DNA of 64,000 nucleotides, taken from positions 744,001 to 808,000 of the forward strand of contig CBDEGT010000002.1 of assembly GCA_965237965.1 (NCBI GenBank). The letters run 5' to 3'. Under the pieces are notes generated by a model that did no database searches, was not told the origin of the DNA, and saw nothing but the letters and a program-made list of their open reading frames with translations. Both the position numbers and the translations under genes were made by a program. This document shows, piece by piece, positions 25,476 through 34,516 of the stretch. This DNA comes from UBA2988 sp965237965. Lineage in GTDB: Bacteria; Gemmatimonadota; Gemmatimonadetes; Longimicrobiales; Gaopeijiaceae. The number at the start of each line of letters is the position of its first letter. Positions within the stretch are counted from its first letter, which is position 1.

Positions 25476-27926
25476 ATGAGGGGCTTCGCTAGTATTCTGA
25501 TCGTCCTAGCAGCGGCGGCGCTGACCATCGCGAGCGCTGAGGCGCGCGGCCAATCTGCCACCGTGGCAGGGGTTGTGCGCGAAGTGGGCACCCGGGAGGC
25601 GCTGCCCAACACCGATGTCTTCGTCGAGGGCACGTCGCTCGGCACCCTCACCAACTTGGACGGTCGTTTCGTCCTTCTGAGCGCACCTGACGGTCCTTTT
25701 ACCCTGGTCGTTCGGCGCATCGGATACTCCGAGGCACGTTTGGATCTCGTAGGTGCTGACGTGGGCGGACCCGTGCAGGTCGAGCTAAGGGTGATCCCGC
25801 TGGCGATGGATTCCCTCGTCGTTTCGTTGACTGCGCACGAGATCGTGCGCGTCGAGCCCTCGCCGAGCAAGGTTAGCATCGCCCCCGAACAACTCCGTCT
25901 GCTGCCGAACATAGGAGAGGTGGACATTTTTCGTTCGCTCCAGCTCCTGCCCGGCGTGAGCGGAACGAACGAGGGATCGTCGGGCCTCTTCGTGCGCGGC
26001 GGCACGCCCGATCAGAATCTCGTCCTTCTGGACGGGATGACCGTCTATCACGTGGACCACTTCTTCGGGTTCTTCAGCGCCTTCAACGCCAACGCGATCA
26101 AAGACGTACAGGTGTGGAAGGGCGGCTTTCCCGCCCGGTTCGGGGGTCGCACGTCGAGTGTCGTCCAACTCACCGGTAAAGCTGGAGATCCGGAAAGCTA
26201 CCACGCTTCGCTCAATGCCAACCTGTTGAGCGGAGGCGCGGTCGTCGAGGTACCGCTCGGGGGTAGAGGGTCCATCGTCCTCACCGGTCGCCGGTCCTAT
26301 ACGGACCTCATTCGTTCAGGCCTCTACGAGAAGATTTTCAACACACTGTCCGGCGATGCTGGTGCGGAGCCCGCTACGCAGGCTCCTGCGGGCTTCGGCG
26401 GCAGGAGGCGTGGTGCTCTGGGGTTCGCTCGGGACGGCAACGCTGTGGCTGTGAGCCCTGACTTTCATTTCTACGACCTGAATGGGCGTCTCACGTTCCT
26501 TCCGACTGATCGCGATGTGCTCGCCCTGAGCCTCTACAACGGCCAGGATCACCTCGACCGCTCTCGGGACGAGGCGCAAAACTTGGACGTCGGTGGGGCC
26601 GGAGCGACGCTGTTCAGCGCTCTAGATGACGTAACGGACTGGGGTAACGCCGGAGCGAGCGCCCAGTGGTCACGACAGTGGAACCTGCAGCTGCACACCA
26701 CGGCGATGGCGTCGCTGTCGCGCTATTTCTCCGACTACGATCGCGTGAGAGCCACTCAGAGGGTCGCAGGTACGGACTCGATCACCTTCACGGCGCGGAA
26801 CGGAACGAGCGAGCGGAATCGGGTCGAAGATCTAACCCTGCAGCTCAACAACGCACTGCAGGCGACGAGCGCACATCTGCTCCAGGGAGGCGTTCAGGCC
26901 AGTCTGCCGACCGTCTCGTTCGACTTCGTGCGCAATGACACCTTGACAGTTCTCGATCGTGAGCAACAGGCAGCGCAGGTCGCAGCCTACCTTCAGTACA
27001 CGTGGCGCCCAGCCCCGAGAGTCAGCCTAGACCTTAGCTTGCGGGCGACCTACTTCGACGGTACGGGACGGACCTATGTCGAGCCCAGGGGGAGTGCCTC
27101 GCTTGGGCTCGGGAGCGGGATGACGCTCAAGGCGTCCGCTGGCCGTTTCCGTCAGTTCGTAGCTCGAGTTGTCAACGACAACGTGACCGAAGGCGCCAGA
27201 GATTTCTGGCTTCTCGCCGATGATAACGACGTTGCAGTATCCGGGGCCACGCAGTATGTGCTGGGCGCCTCTTGGGAAAACGCCGGCTGGCTCATCGACG
27301 TGGAGGGCTTCCAAAAGGACCTCGACGGACTGACCGAGTATTCGCTCCGTTTCCAACGACCGGGCCGCAGCCTCGACGACCTCTTCTTCACCGGCACCGG
27401 GAAGGCCCGCGGCCTGGAGGTCCTTCTGCAACGCACCGCGGGCCCGGCCACCGGGTGGATCAGCTACACGCTCGCTAAGATCGAACACACTTTTCCCGAT
27501 CTGAACGATGGACACCCGTTTCCTGCTCTCCACGATCAGCGCCATGAGCTCAAGGTGGTTGGGACGTATTCCGTCATGCCGCGCCTCAACCTCTCCGGGA
27601 CTTGGACCTTCGGGTCCGGTACGCCTTACACAGCCCCTGTGTCCGCGTACGCATTGACCCTTCTGGACGGCTCCCAGAACTCTTACGTGGAGGTCGGTCC
27701 GAAGAACGGCGAGCGCCTGCCGCGTTATCATCGCATGGACGTGGCCGCAACATATCATCTGCCCCTGGGGCGGTGGAGCGCCGACCTCACGCTCTCCGTG
27801 TTCAATCTCTATGACCGACAGAACGTCTGGTACCGGGAATTCGACTTGACGCAGGCGCCGATGACGGTGACTGATATCAACCTCCTCGGCTTCACCCCGA
27901 ACCTCTCCGTGCAAGTCGGGCTGTGA
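25476..27926 (+). CDS. TonB-dependent outer-membrane receptor with CarboxypepD_reg domain, pair 1
   Basis: 816 residues from ATG 25476, preceded by CCGGAGG. Signal peptide (FASILIVLAAAALTIASAEA), then a carboxypeptidase-regulatory-like beta-sandwich (VAGVVREVGTREALPNTDVF), then the plug (DIFRSLQLLPGVSGTNEG, FVRGGTPDQNLVLLDGMTVY, GGFPARFGGRTSSVVQLTGK), then a beta-barrel ending with an aromatic-rich strand (LSVQVGL). This SusC-like arrangement imports a large ligand using TonB energy. The next gene overlaps and encodes its lipoprotein partner. A second such pair lies at 57311. Confidence 0.93.
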   Translation: MRGFASILIVLAAAALTIASAEARGQSATVAGVVREVGTREALPNTDVFVEGTSLGTLTNLDGRFVLLSAPDGPFTLVVRRIGYSEARLDLVGADVGGPVQVELRVIPLAMDSLVVSLTAHEIVRVEPSPSKVSIAPEQLRLLPNIGEVDIFRSLQLLPGVSGTNEGSSGLFVRGGTPDQNLVLLDGMTVYHVDHFFGFFSAFNANAIKDVQVWKGGFPARFGGRTSSVVQLTGKAGDPESYHASLNANLLSGGAVVEVPLGGRGSIVLTGRRSYTDLIRSGLYEKIFNTLSGDAGAEPATQAPAGFGGRRRGALGFARDGNAVAVSPDFHFYDLNGRLTFLPTDRDVLALSLYNGQDHLDRSRDEAQNLDVGGAGATLFSALDDVTDWGNAGASAQWSRQWNLQLHTTAMASLSRYFSDYDRVRATQRVAGTDSITFTARNGTSERNRVEDLTLQLNNALQATSAHLLQGGVQASLPTVSFDFVRNDTLTVLDREQQAAQVAAYLQYTWRPAPRVSLDLSLRATYFDGTGRTYVEPRGSASLGLGSGMTLKASAGRFRQFVARVVNDNVTEGARDFWLLADDNDVAVSGATQYVLGASWENAGWLIDVEGFQKDLDGLTEYSLRFQRPGRSLDDLFFTGTGKARGLEVLLQRTAGPATGWISYTLAKIEHTFPDLNDGHPFPALHDQRHELKVVGTYSVMPRLNLSGTWTFGSGTPYTAPVSAYALTLLDGSQNSYVEVGPKNGERLPRYHRMDVAATYHLPLGRWSADLTLSVFNLYDRQNVWYREFDLTQAPMTVTDINLLGFTPNLSVQVGL

Positions 27927-27940
27927 GGAAAAAGGCCACG

Positions 27941-28780
27941 ATGAACATTCAACCCGAACACACTAAATGGGTTATTGCCGCCCTCACTCTCCTCTCTGGT
28001 TGTTCCGACTCGGTGGGCCCTTCCGCCCCAGAGGGTACGCTCGTGGTCGAAGCATATCTGTTCGCCGGCGAGCCCGTCGAAGATGTCCGGCTAACGCTGG
28101 CAGCGAGCCTCGAGGTGACTGATGCGGTTGTCATCCCGGTGGACGACGCGGTGGTGCACCTCCTCCGCGACGGGCGGTCCTTTCAACTAGCGGGAGTGGG
28201 CGACGGTCGCTACGCCGATCTCGCCGGTGACATCGTTGTGGAGGCGGGGGATGTCTTCGAGCTGGTGATAGGTTGGAACGACATTGTGTCGGAAGCCACG
28301 ACGGTGGTGCCTCCACCCCCATTGGATGTGGCGATTTCGGGAACCGAGCTCCTGGTGCCTCAGTTTGGCGGTGGATTCTTCGGAGGGGGACTGGGCGCCC
28401 GCAACCGTTCGTTGACCGTGGCCTGGAGCAATGACGAATGTGAGCTTCACTATGTGGTCGTGGAGAGCAGAGTAGAGGGAGAGCCCGAGTATATCCTTCC
28501 CGACCAGATCCGGGAACGGTTCAGCGGTTTTCGCCTTGTGACTCCTCCCACGCAGGCGAATTTCTACGACATCTTTTCGAGGTCACTGCAGGTCCTCGGG
28601 CCGCACGTTGCCCGCGTCTACCGAGTGAACCAGGAATACGCGGACCTCTACGAAAACCGAGAGCAGGATTCGCGCGACCTGAACGAACCTCCCTCGAATG
28701 TCCGCGGGGCCACGGGCGTCTTCAGTGCCTTCAACTCTCAAACGCTGGCGTTTACCGTGGATTGGGACCCCGAATCCTAG
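27941..28780 (+). CDS. DUF4249-type lipoprotein, partner of receptor 1
   Basis: About 279 residues. ATG 27941 is preferred (AAGG upstream); a GTG at 27923 overlaps the receptor stop by four bases and is possible. Lipoprotein signal (VIAALTLLSGCS) with Cys, then a beta-rich domain (GTLVVEAYLFAGEPVEDVRL, DDAVVHLLRDGRSFQLAGVG) of the DUF4249 type found beside SusC-like receptors. It probably sits on the outer membrane and helps the receptor bind ligand. Translational coupling is likely. Confidence 0.82.
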   Translation: MNIQPEHTKWVIAALTLLSGCSDSVGPSAPEGTLVVEAYLFAGEPVEDVRLTLAASLEVTDAVVIPVDDAVVHLLRDGRSFQLAGVGDGRYADLAGDIVVEAGDVFELVIGWNDIVSEATTVVPPPPLDVAISGTELLVPQFGGGFFGGGLGARNRSLTVAWSNDECELHYVVVESRVEGEPEYILPDQIRERFSGFRLVTPPTQANFYDIFSRSLQVLGPHVARVYRVNQEYADLYENREQDSRDLNEPPSNVRGATGVFSAFNSQTLAFTVDWDPES

Positions 28781-29066
28781 TCCGTACTCTAGCCTCTCTC
28801 AATGTCGGCCCGCCACGGCATGAGGCGCATATTCAGGCCCTCACGCCAGTTTCGGCATCTGCAGGAGTTGTAGTGCCCTTTGCAGGCTATGTCTGGCTCT
28901 TCCGAGACTGAGGACTACTCGGCCTCCCGGTCGATCCGTTTCGATCGTCGTTGGCACAGCCTAGGCGATTCGATGCCGCGGCGGTGAACTGAGCGGTGCG
29001 GGCAGCGTGCTGGTCTGGACCCGACGCAGGACGTAGGCTGAGGGCAACCCCACACGGAGTTGTCCT
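28781..29066. other. Intergenic stretch
   Basis: 286 bases after receptor pair 1. No gene, RNA or clear terminator recognised. Confidence 0.4.
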
Positions 29067-29360
29067 ATGAGTCCAAAGACTACGCCGCCTCGATCGACAC
29101 GTTCGCTGTTTCTCGCACCGGTTCTGCTCTGCCTGAGTGCCGCGGCGTGCCAGGTACCCGACTCTCCGGCGCAGGACACACCTGACTCCCCTGAACCGTG
29201 GAATTGGTCGGAGGAGGAGGTCCGCACCGCCGTGAACGGAGTTCGCGCTGGTCGCGATCTCAATCCGGACTCCTGGCCCAGCGGCGCGCGATATAGGCAT
29301 CACAAAGAGCAGGCCCCGAAGCCCCCCATGGGGCGGTATGGAGATCCTATGCGTAGGTGA
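29067..29360 (+). pseudogene. Lipoprotein/polysaccharide-deacetylase N-terminal remnant
   Basis: Starts with a lipoprotein signal (LFLAPVLLCLSAAAC) followed by WNWSEEEVRTAVNGVRAGRD and SWPSGAR, resembling the N-terminal lead-in of secreted polysaccharide deacetylases (which continue WPGGARVAV and the NodB domain). After WPSGAR the sequence switches to a different gene and ends 20 residues later. The catalytic domain is absent. Family assignment is tentative. Confidence 0.5.
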
Positions 29361-30162
29361 TGGATGCTCATTCGGCTGGGCAAAGGTGAACCAGCAACTA
29401 ACCGGGACCGGAATGCTTCCCAAGATCTACGTCGAATATGTAGGGCAAGGTGACTCGGACAAACCTTCGGCGTATCCCTACGGGACGATGGAGCGTGCCG
29501 ATCTGGTTGAGGCGCTGTGGGAAGCTGAGGGCATCCAGTCGACTTTCGTCGTGACTTTTGACTACTCGTCCTTGGTGGTATTGGAGCTTCTCAGTCGTCA
29601 GGAAGAGCGACTAAACCAGGGCGCCAAATCGACCACCAAGATTGAAGGAATCTTGATGGCAAATGGGGGTTACTTCGCCGATGCCCACAGCCATCCGTTG
29701 ATGACGACTCCTGCTCTGAGATCACCGCTAGGGGGCATCGTCACCTGGTTCGGTCAACGTTCCCGCTTCATGTCCAAGCAGCTGCTCAAGTCGATGTTCT
29801 CAAAGGAGTACCGGTTGACTTCCGCGGAATTCGACGAGATTTACGATGCTATCAGTAGGCGCAACGGGTTCTCCTTCGTGAGCAGAGCGGCCGGGTTCGT
29901 TGCGGAGCACCGTGCAGAGTATGCCGAGCGGTGGGATCTCCGTCGCCTGTACCTCGCGTTGCAGGGCTCGGTGTCGTTCCATGTCGTGGGCAGTGAAGGC
30001 GACATTTTCGAACCAAACCAGGTGGTAAGAGCCAGAGAGCGATTAGGTGACCAGGGCCTGGATATCCGCATGCTGCCCGGCGGCCATATGATTACATCCG
30101 AACAGCCAGAGCAATTTGCCCGCATCATCGAAGAAGTAGGTCCATCAATGGCAGCTGGATGA
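29338..30162 (+). CDS. Alpha/beta hydrolase, 5' end replaced
   Basis: About 274 residues. After an unusual first 13 residues it follows alpha/beta hydrolases of the haloalkane-dehalogenase-like group: FGWAKVNQQLTGTGMLPKIY, VEYVGQGDSDKPSAYPYGTM, the nucleophile strand FVVTFDYSSLVVLELL, and the terminal His loop MLPGGHMITSEQPEQF. The nucleophile Ser sits in DYSSL, so GxSxG is not canonical. The oxyanion HG segment normally found about 30 residues earlier is missing, replaced by the end of the preceding remnant. Probably a chimeric junction; activity doubtful. Confidence 0.65.
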   Translation: MEILCVGDGCSFGWAKVNQQLTGTGMLPKIYVEYVGQGDSDKPSAYPYGTMERADLVEALWEAEGIQSTFVVTFDYSSLVVLELLSRQEERLNQGAKSTTKIEGILMANGGYFADAHSHPLMTTPALRSPLGGIVTWFGQRSRFMSKQLLKSMFSKEYRLTSAEFDEIYDAISRRNGFSFVSRAAGFVAEHRAEYAERWDLRRLYLALQGSVSFHVVGSEGDIFEPNQVVRARERLGDQGLDIRMLPGGHMITSEQPEQFARIIEEVGPSMAAG

Positions 30163-30309
30163 CGCAGCATAAAGGGCCGCACACCCCACATCTCCCATGA
30201 GAAGGGGTTAAAGTCAAGGCCGACTTGGCGGCCGGTTGCCGAAGGCGACCAACCGTCCGCGAATCTCCCATACGCACTCGTGTTGGCCAGTAAACTTGGG
30301 CCGGTGCAG

Positions 30310-31578
30310 TGACGTGCCCCCAGTGGCGGTACCACTTCCTATGTTAGACCCAGAGCCACCGGCGGCCCCTGGAGCTGAGGCATCCTGAGGAACCAAGGCG
30401 AAGGTTTGATCGTCTCCGGGGCCGGGGGACGACCGCCGCAGGCGCTGTGGGGTCGGACGGTATTGTACAGTCTTCTCCACTGTTCTACGAGGACGACCGC
30501 CTCAGGCAGCGTGTAGAATATCTCGCCGTTCAGGAATTCGTCCCTTAGCTTGCCGTTGAAGCTCTCGTTGTAACCGTTCTCCCACGGACTACCGGGCTCG
30601 ATGTAGAGCGTCTGCACACCTAGCCTGGCGAGCCACCGCCGCACGAGCTGGGCCGTGAACTCCGGACCGTTGTCCGAACGTAGATGCTGGGGTGGACCGT
30701 GACGAACGAAGAGATCTACCAGCACCTCGAGTACGTCATGCGCTCGAGTCCTCCGTCCTACCTTGATCGCCAGACATTGTCTCGTGTACTCGTCGAGCAC
30801 TGTGAGCAGCTTCAGGGCTCGTCCGTCCGCGGTCCGTGTGCTCACGAAGTCATACGACCAGACATGGTTATCGTGCAGCGGCCTGAGCCGGATACAGGAG
30901 CCGTCGTTCAGCCACAAGCGACCCCGCTTGGGTTGGCGTTTGGGCACTTTCAGGCCCTCTCGACGCCAGATCCGCTCCACCCGCTTGTGGTTCACGGACC
31001 AACCCTCGATGCGCAGCAGGTTCGTCACCTGCCGGTATCCGTAGCGACCGAAACGGCTCGCCAGCCGCACCACGTCTTCTAGGAGCGCTGCCTCGTCGGA
31101 ACGCACCTTCCTGATCCGGCGTTGCGTCGTCCGTGGCTGGCCCAGCACCCGGCACGCGCGCCTCTCTCCCACCCCGAGCCGCTGACGTGCATGCACCACA
31201 CACCTCCGTCGGCGCTCGGGGCTCAGAAGTTTCCCTTGGCCGCTTCCTCCAGGATCAGCTTGTCCACCGTCAGGTTCGCCACCGCCCGCTTCAGGTGTGC
31301 GTTCTCTCGCTCCAGTTCCTTGAACTTGCGCGCCTGATCCACCCCCATTCCCCCCAAATTCCTTCCGCCACCGGTAGTACGTCTGCTCGCTGATCCCGAG
31401 CTCACGGCTCACCATCGCTGCCGTCTTCCCCCTCGCCAGCCCAACTTCAGCCTCTCTCAGTGCCGTAATGATCTGCTCCGGCGTGTGCCGTCTCCTCCCC
31501 ATTGCTGACCTCCCTGTAGCTGCGACCAGATGCCCGATCCTAACATCCGCACTGGTCTCGTTTCAGGGGGTCACGTCA
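30310..31578 (-). mobile_element. IS3-family element B, full-length copy
   Basis: 1269 bases with matching inverted ends: TGACGTGCCCCC at the left coordinate and TGACGTGACCCCC read inward from the right. The transposase reads on the minus strand. A truncated copy lies at 24350-24951. No target duplication is obvious. Confidence 0.85.
30339..31502 (-). CDS. IS3-family transposase, OrfA/OrfB joined through a G-tract frameshift
   Basis: One 387-residue frame. It begins as OrfA (HTPEQIITALREAEVGLARG, then AAMVSRELGISEQTYYRWRK), reads about 50 missense residues (GGNGGGSGAQVQGTGARER), then recovers genuine OrfB (ERRACRVLGQPRTTQRRI, the HTH_21 segment and the DDE core). True OrfA continues one base over (MGVDQARKFKELERENAHLK, stop at 31223). 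The shift is one extra G in TTTGGGGGGAATG near 31354. So OrfA is mutated even though the total frame is open; the element is probably crippled. Confidence 0.8.
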   Translation of the reverse strand: MGRRRHTPEQIITALREAEVGLARGKTAAMVSRELGISEQTYYRWRKEFGGNGGGSGAQVQGTGARERTPEAGGGEPDGGQADPGGSGQGKLLSPERRRRCVVHARQRLGVGERRACRVLGQPRTTQRRIRKVRSDEAALLEDVVRLASRFGRYGYRQVTNLLRIEGWSVNHKRVERIWRREGLKVPKRQPKRGRLWLNDGSCIRLRPLHDNHVWSYDFVSTRTADGRALKLLTVLDEYTRQCLAIKVGRRTRAHDVLEVLVDLFVRHGPPQHLRSDNGPEFTAQLVRRWLARLGVQTLYIEPGSPWENGYNESFNGKLRDEFLNGEIFYTLPEAVVLVEQWRRLYNTVRPHSACGGRPPAPETIKPSPWFLRMPQLQGPPVALGLT

Positions 31579-31633
31579 GAATTATCCGTGTGCACCCAGG
31601 CCTGATTGAGGTGCTTGGTCTAAGACGAGTGAC

Positions 31634-31669
31634 TCTTCGGCCAGAAGGAAATGAGGAAGCGGCCGAAGA
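31634..31669. other. Hairpin 1 at the IS91-like 3' end
   Basis: Perfect 9-base inverted repeat TCTTCGGCC / GGCCGAAGA with an 18-base loop. It is followed 16 bases later by a second, stronger hairpin. It may be part of the IS91-type terminus or a terminator. Confidence 0.55.
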
Positions 31670-31684
31670 TGCCTATCGAAGTAG

Positions 31685-31718
31685 AGATTCTTGCTGCGCG
31701 TAGCCGCGGCAAGAATCT
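31685..31718. other. Hairpin 2 at the IS91-like 3' end
   Basis: Arms AGATTCTTGC / GCAAGAATCT are perfectly complementary and the interior CGCG-TAGC-CGCG pairs further, giving a nearly continuous stem of about 14 pairs. Rolling-circle IS91 elements use structured termini, so this could be the terminal hairpin. There is no T-run on either side to make it a standard terminator. Confidence 0.6.
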
Positions 31719-32011
31719 GGTGTTGGGCTCAATCCGGGCGAGGGAGCGGGAGGGAGCCGTGGTTTTGGGTTTTCAATGCTGCGGGGAGGGTAGTGAGACG
31801 TGGGCGAGTGGCCGAGAGGCGCTCCGGGAGTGGTCGGAGGGTGGGGGCAGCGGTTCAGGGGAGGGGCTCGGAGATGTGGTTTGGCTCCAGCTGTCAGATA
31901 GGAGGGGGGTGAGGGGGAGGAGCGGAAAGGGAAGGATGCAGCGAGGCTGGGCGACCCAGCGCTGGGCTGGGGCACAAGGGCAGGCGGGAGCGGCGATCGG
32001 CAGTCCGTGGA

Positions 32012-33113
32012 TCATGGAGGTGCCCTGGGCTTGAAAGTGGTGCCCAAGAGATAGAGGTGACCGCGCCTGCAGACGGGACAGAGGCGTGGTGCAGGTAGGG
32101 CGGATTGGGCTGGTGTGGATGGGTGGCCCTCGACGCCGGCTTCTTCGGCAGGTGGCCGAGGGATCTGTGGGGCGGCGGATTCGAGGAGATGGCGGACGCG
32201 CTCGAGGTCCTTGCCGGAGGTGGAGCTGAGGAGGCCGTAGTAGCGGATCTTGGTGAAGCCGCGTGGAAGGACGTGTTGGAGGAAACGGGCGATGAAGTCC
32301 TGAACGAGGAGCGTCATGCGGCGGGTCTGGTGGGTTCGGGCGTGGGTGTAGGTGAAGGTGACCCGGCCGTGCTCGAAGCGTTCGATGCGGTGGTTGGTGA
32401 GAGCGACGCGGTAGACGTAGCGCGAGAGGTAGAGGGCCGCGCGTTGGCCGTTGGCGATCTGCTGGATGTGGGCGATCCAGGGTGTGTTGTTGTTCCAGAG
32501 GTGGGAATCGGTTTCCTGTTTGAGGCCGGCGCGTATGAGGGCGTCTCCCACCTTGGCGCGAAAGATCTCGGAGAGTGCATATCCGGGGAATAGGAAGCGA
32601 GGGTGGGCAGGTTTGACCCAGGCGGTGCCGTCGGGGGAGAGGCCGCCGGCGGTGACGAGGAGGTGGACGTGGGGGTGGTAGGTGAGGGTGCGGGACCAGG
32701 TGTGGAGCACGGCGAGAATCGCGACGCGGGCGGGTCTGGACGGCAGCGGCGGCCTCACGGAGTAGGATGCCGTAGACGAGCCGCTGATGGGAGCGGGCTA
32801 GGATGCGGAGCTCTGCGGGGAGGGTGAAGGTGAGCAGATAGTGGTCACAGGGCAGGAGGCGGGAGCGAAGGCTGTCGAGCCAAGTTTGGGCCCGGTCGTC
32901 CTGGCACTTGGGGCAGTGCCGGTTGCGGCATGAGTGATAGGAGTAGTCGAGGGCGCCACAGTCGTCACAGGCATAGACGGAGCCGCCGAGGGCGGGGGTA
33001 CGGCAGAGGGCGATGTCGTTCATGGCCCGGAGGTGGGACGGCAGCATTTGCCCTGGGAAGGCATGCCGGAGATCCGGGCTGGCCTGCTGGAAGATGTCGG
33101 CCAGTTCTACCAC
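32012..33113 (-). pseudogene. IS91-family transposase, frameshifted
   Basis: The N-terminal half has the zinc-binding segment YACDDCGALDYSYHSCRNRH with CPKC. The C-terminal half reads in the next frame (TWSRTLTYHPHVHLLVTAGG with the HUH-type HxH, then SRYVYRVALTNHRI and FIARFLQHVLPRGFTKIRYY, and a terminal CPVC motif). The switch occurs near 32740-32760, after YGILLREAAAAV, where several codons also seem to be missing. So the transposase cannot be made intact. The adjoining recombinase gene is whole. Confidence 0.85.
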
Positions 33114-33131
33114 GATGCGTGTGGTGTGGCG

Positions 33132-33998
33132 TCAGATGCGCTGCCCGAGGCGGTTGATGGGATCGAGGGCGTCGTCGCGGATTACGCGGGTGAGGTGGGT
33201 GTAGATCGCGGTGGTACGCGGGCTGGAATGGCCGAGATACTCCTGGATCAGCCGGAGTTGGACGCCAGCTTCGAGGAGGTGGGTGGCGTAGGAATGCCTC
33301 AGCGAATGGACGTGGGCGCGTTTATGGACGCCGCTCTGTTTCAAGGCCCGCTGGAAGGCTTTCTGTAGGCTATCGCGGCGGATCGGGCGGACGGCAGCCT
33401 CGGAGGCAGGCTGGCTGGGCTGGCGGGTAGCCGGGAAGAGGCAGAGGGGGTGGCGGTGGGTGCGCCAGTGCTCACGCAGGAGCTGGAGGGTGGCGTCGGG
33501 CAGAGGAACGCAGCGGTCCTTGGCGCCCTTGCCCGTCACGTGGAGCATCTTGCGAGCGCCGTCGACGTTGGTGACTTGGAGGTGAGCGCCTTCCAAGAGG
33601 CGCAGGCCGCACGAGTAGATGGTGATGAGGCAGACGCGGTAGATGGGGCTGCGGACGCTGTCGAGGATTTCCCAGACCTCGTCGCGGCTGAGCACGACGG
33701 GGAGCTTCTTCTCCTTCTTGGGCCGGGCGACATCCAGGACGGTCCATTTTCGTCCCAGCGTCTGTTCGTAGAAGAACTTGATGCCGCAGAGCGCGATGGT
33801 GTGGGTCCCGCGAGCCACCTTCTTGACGGTGGTGAGGTGGACGAGATAGTGGCGGACCTGCTCCTCCGTCAGCCGGTCCGGGGACTGGCCGAAGAAGCGG
33901 GCCAGGTGGACCACGGCCTGGGTGTAGGCCTCGACGGTGCGTTCGGCGTAGCCGCGGAGCCTGAGATCCTCGATCATGCGTTTGCGCAGGGGTGTCAT
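33132..33998 (-). CDS. Tyrosine recombinase/integrase of the IS91-like element
   Basis: 288 residues with an N-terminal SAM-like core-binding domain (LRLRGYAERTVEAYTQAVVH) and a catalytic domain. The conserved residues are Arg in YSCGLRLLEGAHLQV, Lys in VTGKGAKDRCVPLP, HxxR in HSLRHSYATHLLEAGVQLR, and LGHSSPRTTAIYTHL with the nucleophilic Tyr. Length is that of short integrases. The integron-specific insert of IntI is not evident. It immediately precedes the IS91-type transposase on the same strand. Confidence 0.92.
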   Translation of the reverse strand: MTPLRKRMIEDLRLRGYAERTVEAYTQAVVHLARFFGQSPDRLTEEQVRHYLVHLTTVKKVARGTHTIALCGIKFFYEQTLGRKWTVLDVARPKKEKKLPVVLSRDEVWEILDSVRSPIYRVCLITIYSCGLRLLEGAHLQVTNVDGARKMLHVTGKGAKDRCVPLPDATLQLLREHWRTHRHPLCLFPATRQPSQPASEAAVRPIRRDSLQKAFQRALKQSGVHKRAHVHSLRHSYATHLLEAGVQLRLIQEYLGHSSPRTTAIYTHLTRVIRDDALDPINRLGQRI

Positions 33999-34516
33999 GA
34001 TTCCCTCCTGGAAAAGTGGGTTCGTACAGGAGAGGATCGAATACCGCGATGTGCTTCTTCAAGGAGATCAGAGCGAGGTTGCCGTGCCTATCCGCCGTAG
34101 GCGGATTGAGTCCAACAAGGGTTTGCTGCGGGCAGTGTAGGCTTTCAGGGCCCGGAGCACTCGCCTGGTGGCTCGCGTTCCGGGTCGGCATCATGCTCCT
34201 GCAGCAAAAACCCAAAGTTGTTAGAACTTCTCTCCACCTGGCCCGCGGCTGGTCCCTTCAAATGTTGGGTAGGCACTTGGTGGACAACGGCGCATAACCC
34301 GCTGGTCTGAGTTGGCTCGGGGCCAAGGCCCCGAGCAGCGGCCGGATCACGTGAGGGTAGCGGCCTCGAGCAGAGGGGCCGGCGGCGCATCCGCCTGATC
34401 GCGCACGCCACGAAGCTTGTCCACGTTAGCCAAAATCGCACAGAGTTGGCGAAAGCAGAGATTTGGTAGCCAGGCTGCTGAAACAGTCCTGTCCGCTCTC
34501 AGAAGAGGTGGCACGC
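33999..34516. other. Non-coding region upstream of the recombinase
   Basis: About 520 bases with no supportable gene. It holds a 7-base perfect hairpin ATCCGCC-GTA-GGCGGAT at 34090-34106 that may mark the other end of the IS91-like element. No integron attC structure could be substantiated. Confidence 0.45.

Larger units (their letters stand above)
31579..34110 (-). mobile_element. IS91-like element with tyrosine recombinase (approximate ends)
   Basis: A unit read on the minus strand: tyrosine recombinase (33998-33132), then 18 bases later an IS91-type Y2 transposase gene (33113-32012), with hairpins at 34090-34106 and 31634-31718. Such two-gene IS91 relatives are known. Ends were not delimited because IS91 elements lack classical inverted repeats. 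The 31719-32011 part holds no convincing gene. Confidence 0.6.

Noticed and set aside
34080..34330. Possible integron attC site near the tyrosine recombinase
   Set aside because: Sequences fitting the two 7-base core patterns are 150 bases apart with no folded arm between them, and the recombinase lacks an evident IntI insert.
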